NCBI RefSeq assembly: GCF_044383835.1
Contig: NZ_JBISEP010000012.1
Coordinates: 7,510 to 71,509 of the forward strand
Reading direction: 5' to 3'
Length of the DNA: 64,000 nt
Origin: Paraliobacillus sp044383835
Lineage (GTDB): Bacteria; Bacillota; Bacilli; Bacillales; Amphibacillaceae
The notes under the pieces are model-generated. The model was not told the DNA's origin. It ran no database searches and saw nothing but the letters and a program-made list of their open reading frames with translations. Both the position numbers and the translations under genes were made by a program. This document shows positions 9,497 to 17,442 of this stretch, piece after piece. The first letter of the stretch is position 1. Each line of letters opens with the position of its first letter.

Positions 9497-10177
9497 ATGG
9501 CACGGATTTTGATTGTGGAGGATGAAACATCGATTGCGCGCGTATTAGCTTTAGAACTGGAACATGAAGGATATCAAGTGGTAACTTCTGAGACAGGTGA
9601 TGAAGGCTTAATGCGTGCGGAAAGTGAGTCTTGGGATTTGCTTTTGCTAGATGTCATGCTTCCAGAACGAAGCGGCATGGATATTTTGCGCCGTTTACGA
9701 TCCGGTGGCGATTTAACCCCGGTTATTATGCTAACAGCACGTGATGCAGTACTAGATAAAGTTTCGGGGCTTGACCAAGGTGCGAATGATTATGTTACCA
9801 AGCCGTTTGATATGGAGGAATTATTAGCCCGTGTACGTGCTTGTTTGCGGCAGGGTAAGAAGGCAGTTGAGTCTGAAGTTTTTACTGTGGCAGATTTATC
9901 TGCGAACATTCAAACGCGCCAAGTGACACGTGCAGATAACCCAATTGAATTAACACCACGTGAATTTGATCTGTTAATTTACTTGTTACGTAATAAAGAC
10001 ATCGTTCTGACGCGTGATCAATTACTTCAAAATGTTTGGGGATTTGACTATGTTGGAGAAACAAATGTTGTTGATGTATATATTCGTTATTTACGACAAA
10101 AAATTGATCAGGATTATACAGGGCCGTTGATCCAGACGGTACGGGGCGTCGGATACGTATTGCGTGAGACACCATGA
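9497..10177 (+). CDS. OmpR/PhoB-family response regulator
   Basis: This is a two-component response regulator of 226 residues. The receiver domain (1-115) begins ARILIVEDE, with the phospho-acceptor Asp at residue 52 in LLLLDVMLPE and the usual TARDA and KPF motifs. A C-terminal winged helix follows (about 130-226, with ELTPREFDLL and RGVGYVL). I chose ATG 9497, preceded by GGGGAAGGA, over the in-frame start at 9473. The stop overlaps the sensor kinase start by four bases (ATGA), so the two are translationally coupled. Together with the PepSY gene downstream the operon resembles the B. subtilis ykoGHI arrangement; that similarity is from memory. Confidence 0.93.
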   Translation: MARILIVEDETSIARVLALELEHEGYQVVTSETGDEGLMRAESESWDLLLLDVMLPERSGMDILRRLRSGGDLTPVIMLTARDAVLDKVSGLDQGANDYVTKPFDMEELLARVRACLRQGKKAVESEVFTVADLSANIQTRQVTRADNPIELTPREFDLLIYLLRNKDIVLTRDQLLQNVWGFDYVGETNVVDVYIRYLRQKIDQDYTGPLIQTVRGVGYVLRETP

Positions 10178-11544
10178 AGCTAAAGACAAGGATTCAACTA
10201 TTAACCACGGGATTACTTGTTGTGGTGTTGTTAGCTGCTCATATTGGTATTTACTATGCGTCAGATCATTTACTTGTAAAAACAGTGATAGATCGATTAG
10301 ACGATCAATCAGAGGATGTTTTACAATCCCTGCAAAAAAGTGATGGTGGTGAATCAACATCTCAGCTAATCAAAGCATCTACACCTACAAATGGGATGAT
10401 ACGTGTTATTTCTTCTAATGACACGATACTTTCTATAGGTACGCGCATACCAGAGTTGCGAGAAGTAGATCCTTACTATTATGAACAGCACCAAACAGCT
10501 GTCCGTAAGACATCGGTTGGTCGATCTGTGTCTGTTTTCTTTCCACTTATTTGGTTTGATGGGCAAGTAGTAACGTTGGAGATAACGGAAAGTTTGGTGC
10601 AAGAAGAAAAAACATTGGCAGTATTGCGTGGTGTTCTGTTTGTCTCCGCATTATTTATCTTGCTTCCGGTTGTCTTCGGTGGTCGTCTACTAGCAAGGTT
10701 AATTACTAAACCAATCGGAACACTAATAACAACGATGGATGATATGGAACGAAGCGGAAGTTTTCAAACTATTTCTCAAAAAAGTCGTACGAATGATGAA
10801 TTAAGCTTACTAACTCAAACATTTAATCGGATGATTGATCGCTTAGACGGTAATTTTTCTCGTCAGCAGCAATTCGTTTCTGACGCTTCCCACGAGCTTA
10901 AAACACCTTTAACGGTAATTAATAGTTATGCCAGTGTATTGTCACGTTGGGGGAAGAGTGATCCTGCCATACGTGATGAAGCGATTGAAGCCATTCAATC
11001 CGAAACAAAGCGGATGCAGCATTTGGTGCAACAGCTACTTGATCTAGCTCGGGAAGACCAGCAGAGTGCCCTAAACCTAGAGAAACATAATATTACGTAT
11101 TTAAGCAAACAAATTGTCCAGCGGATGAAACAAATAACTAATGATGAGATGTCAGTGAGCGGATCGGAATTAGAAGTATTAATTGATGCTGAAAAGTACC
11201 AGCAGCTACTCTTTATTCTGCTTGATAATGCTATTAAATATGGAGATGCACCGATTTCCATTTCATTAACAAAAAATGACCAGAATATCGTGCTTACGGT
11301 AGCAGATCATGGCCCGGGTATTGATCCGGCAGAATGGGAGCGTGTTTTTGACCGTTTTTTCCGAATTGACAAATCGCGCAGTCGAAATAAAGGTGGCGCG
11401 GGACTTGGCTTAGCGTTAGCCTACGAGATAGCTAAGGCACATGGTGGAACAATTCAGGTGCAGGCCAACGAACCACAGGGCACTAAATTTATTGTATGTT
11501 TACCTATAGAAGGAACAGAGAGGATGCAGGAGGAAAATGATTAA
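10174..11544 (+). CDS. Membrane sensor histidine kinase
   Basis: This is the partner kinase of the preceding regulator, 456 residues. It has two membrane segments (about 8-30 and 148-170) flanking an extracytoplasmic sensor loop of ~120 residues. A HAMP domain follows (about 172-228), then a HisKA domain with the phosphorylated His at ~240 in SDASHELKTPL, and a HATPase domain with the N box (LDNAIKYG), G1 box (DHGPGID) and G2 box (GGAGLGLALA). All key motifs are intact. It overlaps the regulator by four bases and the next gene by eight. The signal sensed is unknown; linkage to a PepSY protein suggests a cell-envelope signal. Confidence 0.93.
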   Translation: MKLKTRIQLLTTGLLVVVLLAAHIGIYYASDHLLVKTVIDRLDDQSEDVLQSLQKSDGGESTSQLIKASTPTNGMIRVISSNDTILSIGTRIPELREVDPYYYEQHQTAVRKTSVGRSVSVFFPLIWFDGQVVTLEITESLVQEEKTLAVLRGVLFVSALFILLPVVFGGRLLARLITKPIGTLITTMDDMERSGSFQTISQKSRTNDELSLLTQTFNRMIDRLDGNFSRQQQFVSDASHELKTPLTVINSYASVLSRWGKSDPAIRDEAIEAIQSETKRMQHLVQQLLDLAREDQQSALNLEKHNITYLSKQIVQRMKQITNDEMSVSGSELEVLIDAEKYQQLLFILLDNAIKYGDAPISISLTKNDQNIVLTVADHGPGIDPAEWERVFDRFFRIDKSRSRNKGGAGLGLALAYEIAKAHGGTIQVQANEPQGTKFIVCLPIEGTERMQEEND

Positions 11545-12136
11545 GCGCATAAGTATTATATTAGGGATAAGTATTTTTGTCATGATCTGTCTTGTTTATT
11601 TTTGGCCGTTTCAGACAGATTCTCTTTCTGCGGAGACAGCGAGTCAGCGTGCCCAAAAGCTATACGGTGGAACGATTGAAGACATTACCAAAGCTGCTGG
11701 CTATTATGTTGTCAAACTTGATAAGGAAGGGAAAGTCTACGAAGTAAAAGTGGATGATGCTGATGGTACAATTATTAACATCGATGCACTGGAAAAGGAT
11801 CTGCAATTAGAAAAATCTAGTAAGAAAAAAGAGCCTACTAACGAAAAAGCTGAGCAAGAAGATGATCGGAAAATTAATGAGAAACAACCAGAAGCCCAAA
11901 AGCCTCAAGATGAAAATAACGGGTTTATTACAGCAGTCGAAGCAAGTGATATTGTGTTAGAGCGTATCGATGACAATGAAAAAAAGTCAAACATTGAATC
12001 GGAGCTTGATCAAGATGATGGGCGCTATATTTATGAAGTGAAGGTAGAATTGATGAGCGGGGGAGAGGTAGAAGCTGAAATCGATGCTGTTACAGGAAAA
12101 GTGTTATATTTTTATACTGAAAAAGCAGATGATTAG
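11537..12136 (+). CDS. Membrane-anchored protein with two PepSY-type domains
   Basis: This 199-residue protein has one N-terminal membrane segment (about 5-23, a signal anchor) and an outside part with two modules of PepSY character: residues ~33-90 (KAAGYYVVKLDKEGKVYEV) and ~133-195 (GRYIYEVKVEL...IDAVTGKVL). They are separated by a charged Lys/Glu-rich linker. PepSY domains are thought to inhibit proteases or bind ligands outside the cell. The gene starts inside the end of the kinase gene (eight-base overlap), so it belongs to the same operon and probably modulates the sensor or the process it controls. Confidence 0.85.
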   Translation: MIKRISIILGISIFVMICLVYFWPFQTDSLSAETASQRAQKLYGGTIEDITKAAGYYVVKLDKEGKVYEVKVDDADGTIINIDALEKDLQLEKSSKKKEPTNEKAEQEDDRKINEKQPEAQKPQDENNGFITAVEASDIVLERIDDNEKKSNIESELDQDDGRYIYEVKVELMSGGEVEAEIDAVTGKVLYFYTEKADD

Positions 12137-12179
12137 CATTAAGTTAAACGGGAAAATTGATCAGAATCAAGAACGGTAA

Positions 12180-12350
12180 TATAAAGTGTGCAAAGCAGTT
12201 TGCAACTTTATGGAAAGCGCGCATATATAGCAAATCTATCCGACAAGCGGGAGCACATGGTGTGGTTGAGATGGATAATGAATATATCAAAACTGTTATT
12301 GGCCCACAAGTAAAGTATATTCTGAATTTAAAAAGCAAATGGAAAGATAA
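12180..12350 (+). pseudogene. Relic of a PTS EIIB domain
   Basis: From about 12237 the DNA matches the end of the PTS gene at 370-490 (GAHGVV, DNEYI, VIGPQV are readable). The copy lacks the start and the phosphocysteine region, contains a four-base loss within GTAAGTAAAGT that shifts the frame, and ends at a retained copy of the same terminator. It is therefore a decayed duplicate, perhaps from recombination between PTS genes. Bases 12137-12236 show no convincing coding content. Confidence 0.7.
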
Positions 12351-12360
12351 CGTAATTCAG

Positions 12361-12412
12361 GCATTGAAGTGTCTGAGCTTATTAGATTATAGCTCGTGAT
12401 GCTTCAGTGCTT
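12361..12412 (+). terminator. Duplicate of the PTS terminator
   Basis: GCATTGAAG (12361-12369) pairs with CTTCAGTGC (12402-12410), with one wobble. The loop and inner stem match the copy at 504-553 almost base for base. Confidence 0.7.
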
Positions 12413-12515
12413 ATTATTTTATTCAGGGACTATTATCATATGAACGGAGAACACACTAATTCGTAGGGGGGTTAAATAAAAGAAGTATACAAAAATAGAG
12501 TTAAAGAAAAAGGTA

Positions 12516-12544
12516 TTGCTATTCATTTTATAATAGCGTATAAT
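12516..12544 (+). promoter_or_regulatory. SigmaA-type promoter of the sugar regulator and locus
   Basis: TTGCTA (12516-12521), 17-base spacer, TATAAT (12539-12544). A cre-like TGAAAACGCTTCAC (12551-12564) sits at the expected transcription start, and the perfect palindrome at 12584 lies 40 bases further down. Confidence 0.7.
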
Positions 12545-12583
12545 TCGATATGAAAACGCTTCACTAATTTTTATAGAGTTCTT

Positions 12584-12597
12584 TTGAAACGTTTCAA
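12584..12597. promoter_or_regulatory. Operator palindrome, copy 1 (LacI/CcpA type)
   Basis: TTGAAACGTTTCAA is a perfect 14-base palindrome with the central CG typical of LacI-family operators. It lies downstream of the promoter and upstream of the LacI-type gene, which fits autoregulation. The same 14 bases recur at 14996 and 32055. A CcpA cre site is the alternative reading. Confidence 0.7.
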
Positions 12598-12627
12598 TTA
12601 AACTTAAGTGGATTAAGAGGGATATCT

Positions 12628-13596
12628 GTGGCAACCTTAAAAGACGTAGCTAAGAAAGCGAATGTAAGTGTATCAACAGCATCTTATGCTATTAATGGAA
12701 GTAGTTTAATAACAAAAGCTACTAGAGAAAAAGTTCTTTTGGCAGCAAAAGAATTAGGCTACCACCCAAACGGAAGTGCGAAAAGTTTAAAAAGGAATAA
12801 AAGCGAGATAATTGGTCTATTTCTCAGTGGATTTACCGGACCTTTTTTTGGCGAATTACTAGAAGGAATTCAAGATACAGTGGTTCAAAATGGTTATGAA
12901 TTAGCAGTTTTTGCATCGAATGAGAGGCATCGTTTGCTTAAAGAAAGGCTAGTAGATGGCGCAATTATTTTAAATTATCATATTAGTAATAATTTATTAG
13001 AAAATTTAGCGAATAAAAAAATGCCTATCGTTGCTTTAGATCGAAATATTGAAAACCCATTCATTGAAAAAGTCCTGTTGCCTAACAAGATCGGTATAGA
13101 ATTAGCTGTAGAGCATTTAGTTGAAAAAAGTCATACTAGAATAGGTTTTATTGCAGGTTCACAGGAATCCTATGATGGCGAAACCCGTTTAGAAGCATTT
13201 AAAGAAGTGTTGCAAAGTAAAGGATTGCGTTTTTCTGAATCTGATTTAATTCGAGCTGATTTTACGGAAGTAAGTGGTTTAGTTAGTATGAATCAATATT
13301 TAGAAAAGAAAAAAGATTACCCAAGTGCATTTATATCAGCTAATGATGAGATGGCTATGGGTGCAATTAAGGCTATTCAAAGCAAAGCTATACATGTTCC
13401 TAACCAAATTGCTGTTATTGGTTTTGATGATATTCAAATTGCAAAATACTTTGATCCGCCTTTAACTACGGTTAGGGTTCAAAAAAAGGAGTGGGGTATT
13501 CAGGCAGTAAATACTTTAATAGCAATGATAGAAAAGGAAGATAATGTTTCATTTGATTCTGTTCCTGTTAAACTAATTCAACGATCATCCAGTTAA
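12628..13596 (+). CDS. LacI-family transcriptional regulator of the sugar locus
   Basis: This is a DNA-binding repressor of 322 residues starting at GTG 12628, with AAGAGGGA upstream. Residues 2-50 form the LacI helix-turn-helix and hinge (TLKDVAKKANVSVSTASYAI), with the minor-groove hinge near PNGSAKSLK. Residues ~60-320 form a periplasmic-binding-protein-like effector domain (EIIGLFLSG, IAVIGFDDIQIAKYFDPPLTTV). It is the first gene of a long same-strand locus of glycan genes and is followed 15 bases later by GH35, so it probably controls them. The likely ligand is a sophoro-oligosaccharide or glucose derivative; that is inference from the enzymes. The palindrome upstream suggests autoregulation. 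Confidence 0.9.
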   Translation: MATLKDVAKKANVSVSTASYAINGSSLITKATREKVLLAAKELGYHPNGSAKSLKRNKSEIIGLFLSGFTGPFFGELLEGIQDTVVQNGYELAVFASNERHRLLKERLVDGAIILNYHISNNLLENLANKKMPIVALDRNIENPFIEKVLLPNKIGIELAVEHLVEKSHTRIGFIAGSQESYDGETRLEAFKEVLQSKGLRFSESDLIRADFTEVSGLVSMNQYLEKKKDYPSAFISANDEMAMGAIKAIQSKAIHVPNQIAVIGFDDIQIAKYFDPPLTTVRVQKKEWGIQAVNTLIAMIEKEDNVSFDSVPVKLIQRSSS

Positions 13597-13611
13597 TAAA
13601 GGAGGGAGAAT

Positions 13612-15978
13612 ATGATTCAGGTCCATAATGAAAAGGTAGCTATCAATGGTGAAGACATTTTATTATTTGGGGCAGAGCTACACTATTTCCGAATTCCCAA
13701 AAATAAATGGGGAAGCCTAATAAAAGAAGCAAAAAAAGCTGGAATCAACATGATTAGCACGTATGTGCCATGGGTTTTTCATGAATATGAAGAAGGTAAA
13801 ATTGATCTAACAGGAGAAACGAGGGATGAAAGAGATTTACATACATTCTTACAAGTTGTTTCAGAGGAGGGGATGTACTGCTTAGTGCGACCAGGCCCAT
13901 ACGTAATGGCTGAAATTATTGATCATGGTGTACCTACTTGGTTCATTAAAAATTATCCTGAGGCAGTAGCTAAAACCAAAGAGGGTAATAATCACCCAAC
14001 AAGAGTAGTTAGTTATATGCACCCTGCTTATTTAAAGAAAGTTAGGAATTGGTATCAAGCTGTATGTAAGATTATAGCCCCCTTTCAGATAACGAGTGGC
14101 GGATCAGTTATTATGTTTCAGCTCGATAATGAAGTTGGAATGTTTCATTGGGTAAGCAATCAAGGCGATTATAATCAATGGACAGTATATCAATTTACTG
14201 ATTATTTAACCCAAAAGTATACGTTAAAAAAGTTTAACCGGATATTTAATGAAAGTGCTGTTTCTATTCGAGAGTTTGTTCAAACAAAGCTGAGAAATCC
14301 TGAAGAGAATGCTGCATTGGCATTGCGAAATGAGTATAGCTCATTCATGCGAGAGCATTATCGGACGTATCTCGAACAATTGAAAATGTTAGCCGAAAAA
14401 GAGGGCATTACTGTTCCATTTGTTATAAATATTCATGGATTTCATGAAATAGATATTTTAAAACGAGGTACCATGTATCCAATTGGTATTTCGCAATTGT
14501 TAGAGGCTGCAAAAATAGAGAATACGTTACTAGCAGGCGACTATTATATAGGTAACATTGAATATGACAACTTCATTGATATTGTGTTAGCGAATGTGTT
14601 TACGAAAGCTATTCAATCAAAGGATCAACCATTATTCTCTGCTGAATTTCAAAGTGGTAAAAGCTCAGACAAACCACGACTCCAACCGTATACATTTGAT
14701 TTAACGACTCGCCTATGCTTTGCCAACGGGATGAATGCGATTAATTACTATATGTTTGTTGGTGGACAGAATTATGAAGGCATTGGTCTTTTAGGTAAAA
14801 GACATGAGTGGCAGGCACCATTAACACAAACTGGAGAAAAAAGAAGGCATTTTCACGTTATTGCCCAATTGGGTAAGATGTTTCGAGTTTATGACAAACA
14901 ATTATTACGGGCAAAGCAGGAAGTTCAAACGACAGTTGGATTTTATCCGGATTATTATAGAACGGAATTTAGTGATGCTTTTACTTTGCCAGTTATTGAA
15001 ACGTTTCAATTGGAGCGAGATTTAAATTTATATAACGGTTTAGCGAAGGCATTAAGGCTAAATAACATTGTGTTTGATGGATTGAATTTATTAGAGAAAG
15101 AGCGTATTGATGTATCTTCTGTTTCTACATTGTGGATGTTCGCAATGGACTGGATGGATGCTGAGGTACAGCAGAAATTAGCGGATTACATGGAAGATGG
15201 AGGGAATCTTGTTTTATATCCAGTCATTCCAACAAAAGATCTAAATGGACATAGCTGTACGATTTTAAAAGATTATATTGATGTTTCGATTATTGACCAT
15301 AAACCAGGATTTATTAGATTCGAAGAGATAGACAGCATTCAAGTAACTAGGATGGAAATGTATGAGGTTAGTAGTCGAGCATTTGCATGGTCTGAGGGAG
15401 AAGAGGAGCATCCTGTTGCTTTTGAGAAGCATTTAGGTAAAGGAAAACTTATCATGTTTGGTGTTGCAATGGATATCGATTTCCAATATAAATTAGAAGT
15501 TTACCGCAAATTAGCTGAAAAAATAAATGTAAGATCATCTTTTACAGTAACTAAAGATCAATTAGATGTTTCAGTTCGAACGATAAATGAAAAGCAGTAT
15601 TTTCTGTTTGTTCATAATTTTGACGATTATAACAAGTCATCAGTACTAAAGTATAAAGGACAAACGCTATTAGAGGGAAGAGAAGTTACAGTTCCCCGAA
15701 GAAGTGGATTAATGCTTCCATTTCAAATAGACATTATCGAAGGGTTGAGACTAAACTGGGGAACAGCTGAAATCTATCATGTTGACCAAGGATATAACAG
15801 TCTCTTTATTAAAGTGAAGCTTAAACAAAGAGAAGAGATCCTCTCCATTCAATCAAGTGTATGGTGTCCGGTAGAGGAAGATGGAGTTTTAGTGGAAAAA
15901 CGCAATAATGATTATCAAATAAAAATTTTGCAACCACTAGAAAAAGAAATAACGATTACATTTCAATGTATTAAATAG
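13612..15978 (+). CDS. GH35 glycoside hydrolase/transglycosidase (annotated type: beta-galactosidase)
   Basis: This is a cytoplasmic family-35 enzyme of 788 residues with no signal peptide and a GGAGGG binding site. The TIM barrel occupies about residues 1-350 and carries GAELHYFRIP, RPGPYVMAE, the acid/base Glu ~174 in QLDNEVG and the nucleophile Glu ~345 in FSAEFQSG. C-terminal accessory domains (about 400-788) include a trimerisation-like fold and a beta-sandwich. Most GH35 enzymes are beta-galactosidases, but a GH35 enzyme from a beta-1,2-glucanase cluster of Ignavibacterium acts as a beta-1,2-glucosyltransferase. The neighbours here (GH3, GH94, GH144-like) favour that kind of activity. 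A perfect operator-like palindrome lies inside the gene at 14996. A paralogue at 29594 is frameshifted. Confidence 0.85.
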   Translation: MIQVHNEKVAINGEDILLFGAELHYFRIPKNKWGSLIKEAKKAGINMISTYVPWVFHEYEEGKIDLTGETRDERDLHTFLQVVSEEGMYCLVRPGPYVMAEIIDHGVPTWFIKNYPEAVAKTKEGNNHPTRVVSYMHPAYLKKVRNWYQAVCKIIAPFQITSGGSVIMFQLDNEVGMFHWVSNQGDYNQWTVYQFTDYLTQKYTLKKFNRIFNESAVSIREFVQTKLRNPEENAALALRNEYSSFMREHYRTYLEQLKMLAEKEGITVPFVINIHGFHEIDILKRGTMYPIGISQLLEAAKIENTLLAGDYYIGNIEYDNFIDIVLANVFTKAIQSKDQPLFSAEFQSGKSSDKPRLQPYTFDLTTRLCFANGMNAINYYMFVGGQNYEGIGLLGKRHEWQAPLTQTGEKRRHFHVIAQLGKMFRVYDKQLLRAKQEVQTTVGFYPDYYRTEFSDAFTLPVIETFQLERDLNLYNGLAKALRLNNIVFDGLNLLEKERIDVSSVSTLWMFAMDWMDAEVQQKLADYMEDGGNLVLYPVIPTKDLNGHSCTILKDYIDVSIIDHKPGFIRFEEIDSIQVTRMEMYEVSSRAFAWSEGEEEHPVAFEKHLGKGKLIMFGVAMDIDFQYKLEVYRKLAEKINVRSSFTVTKDQLDVSVRTINEKQYFLFVHNFDDYNKSSVLKYKGQTLLEGREVTVPRRSGLMLPFQIDIIEGLRLNWGTAEIYHVDQGYNSLFIKVKLKQREEILSIQSSVWCPVEEDGVLVEKRNNDYQIKILQPLEKEITITFQCIK
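14996..15009. promoter_or_regulatory. Operator palindrome, copy 2, inside the GH35 gene
   Basis: TTGAAACGTTTCAA is identical to copies 1 and 3 and here extends to 16 perfectly symmetric bases (A...T flanks). It is within coding sequence (VIETFQLE). It could be an intragenic operator or roadblock, or chance. Confidence 0.45.
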
Positions 15979-15981
15979 ATA

Positions 15982-16008
15982 TTGACTCACATTTGTGAGT
16001 GATATAAA
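15982..16008 (+). promoter_or_regulatory. Palindrome and possible internal promoter before the binding-protein gene
   Basis: ACTCACA-TT-TGTGAGT (15985-16000) is a perfect inverted repeat overlapping a TTGACT (15983-15988) and followed by TATAAA (16003-16008). The 14-base spacer is short for SigmaA, so this may be an operator or a small RNA hairpin in the 5' leader. Confidence 0.4.
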
Positions 16009-16030
16009 AACTTTTAAGGAGTGTTATTTT

Positions 16031-17416
16031 ATGAAAAAATTGTTAACCTTATTCACAATCTTTACACTCGTTGTCATTCTTGCTGCTTGTGGTGATGATG
16101 ACGCAAAAAATGCATCAGACTCAAGTGATGATGCCAATACATCAGAAGAACAGGTTACTGTGACAATTGCTAGCTGGGGGTTTGGTACAGAAGAAGAAAA
16201 GAACTTAAACAGAATGATGATTGATGCTTTTAATGAAGCACATCCTAATATCAATGCGGAAATTGATGAGTCAATTGATCCAGCTGATTGGAATGGTTCA
16301 TTATCTGCTGCAGCTAGTGCGAGTGAAATGCCTGATGTTTTTATCTTAGCACAAATTCCAACAGGTCTGGCTAATGATTGGTTACTAGATTTAAATACAA
16401 TGACAGAAGCAGATGAAGATTTTTCGAATGTGCCAGAAGCAGTGCAAGAAGCTGTGAAAAATGATGGGAAAGTATATGCTTTACCTGCAGGACAGCACTT
16501 TTTGGGTTATTTTGTAAATAAAGATTTATTTGAACAAGCAAATTTAAACGCGCCTGAAATGGGGATGAGTATAGAAACGTTCACATCATCCGTGCGTGAG
16601 GTAACAGACATTAATAATGGTGTTGCTGGCTTAAATCATCCTTATACAATCCCGGATTGGTATCCAGCGGCAGCTAATTCAGATTTAGGTTGGTTTACTT
16701 ATCAAGACGGGAAATTCCAACTTGATTCAGATGAATTTATTAGTGGAGTAAACTTAGCTAACACGATGTTAACAAATGATTATGCTTATGAAGCATTAGC
16801 GGAAGATCAACAAGCAAACTTCACCGGGGAAGATCCAGAACAGGTTTGGTTAAATGGTGGAGTTGGAATTAAGTGGGATGGCACGTGGATTACTGGTCAT
16901 CTAGAATCACAATCTGATTTTGAATGGGATTTCATTGGTATTCCTGGTGATAGGGTTGTAATGACGCATGATTATTATGGTGTTTCTAGTTCTACAGAAC
17001 ATCCAGAAGCAGCATATGAACTTGCTAAGTGGATGTCATATGGCCCTGAAGGTTTCTTGAAACAGATGGAAATTGCTGATGCAGAAGAAGAACTAAACCT
17101 TGGAAGCATGCCAGTAACAACCGATCAAGAAGTTTTAGATTCATATTTTGAAAGAGTGGATGCACCTGGAATTATTTCTGCATATGAAAACCTTGACGAT
17201 GCAATTATCGAGCCAGTTAAAACAGTTCCGGGATTTGCTCAGTCTCGTTGGGAAGCGCCAACAGGGATTGAAGTTGGAGAGGATCCTAATGTAAATATTG
17301 CTGGTTTAGTTGATGCTGGAATGCGTGGCGAAATTAATATTGAAGATTATGTAAGTCAAATTAATGAATTAGCTAATCAGAAATATAAAGAAGGCCTGGA
17401 AGCAATTAATCAATAA
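16031..17416 (+). CDS. Sugar ABC transporter substrate-binding lipoprotein (family 1)
   Basis: This is an extracellular solute-binding protein of 461 residues. The lipoprotein signal is clear (MKKLLTLFTIF, then VILAAC with the lipid-anchored Cys at ~20), followed by an Asp/Ser-rich linker. The mature domain has the family-1 binding-protein pattern (TIASWGFGTEEE, GLANDWLLDLN, GKVYALPAG). I chose ATG 16031, with AAGGAGTG upstream, over the in-frame GTG at 15995. It captures an oligosaccharide for the permeases downstream; by context this is probably a beta-1,2-gluco-oligosaccharide, as binding proteins next to GH94/GH3 clusters in Listeria do. A palindrome lies just upstream, suggesting separate control. 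Confidence 0.9.
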   Translation: MKKLLTLFTIFTLVVILAACGDDDAKNASDSSDDANTSEEQVTVTIASWGFGTEEEKNLNRMMIDAFNEAHPNINAEIDESIDPADWNGSLSAAASASEMPDVFILAQIPTGLANDWLLDLNTMTEADEDFSNVPEAVQEAVKNDGKVYALPAGQHFLGYFVNKDLFEQANLNAPEMGMSIETFTSSVREVTDINNGVAGLNHPYTIPDWYPAAANSDLGWFTYQDGKFQLDSDEFISGVNLANTMLTNDYAYEALAEDQQANFTGEDPEQVWLNGGVGIKWDGTWITGHLESQSDFEWDFIGIPGDRVVMTHDYYGVSSSTEHPEAAYELAKWMSYGPEGFLKQMEIADAEEELNLGSMPVTTDQEVLDSYFERVDAPGIISAYENLDDAIIEPVKTVPGFAQSRWEAPTGIEVGEDPNVNIAGLVDAGMRGEINIEDYVSQINELANQKYKEGLEAINQ

Positions 17417-17442
17417 TTTTAAAGCGCTGGGGAGGTAAAAAC

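Noticed and set aside
12157..12399. An 80-residue protein gene
   Set aside because: It is a frameshifted PTS relic running through a terminator, with no ribosome site.
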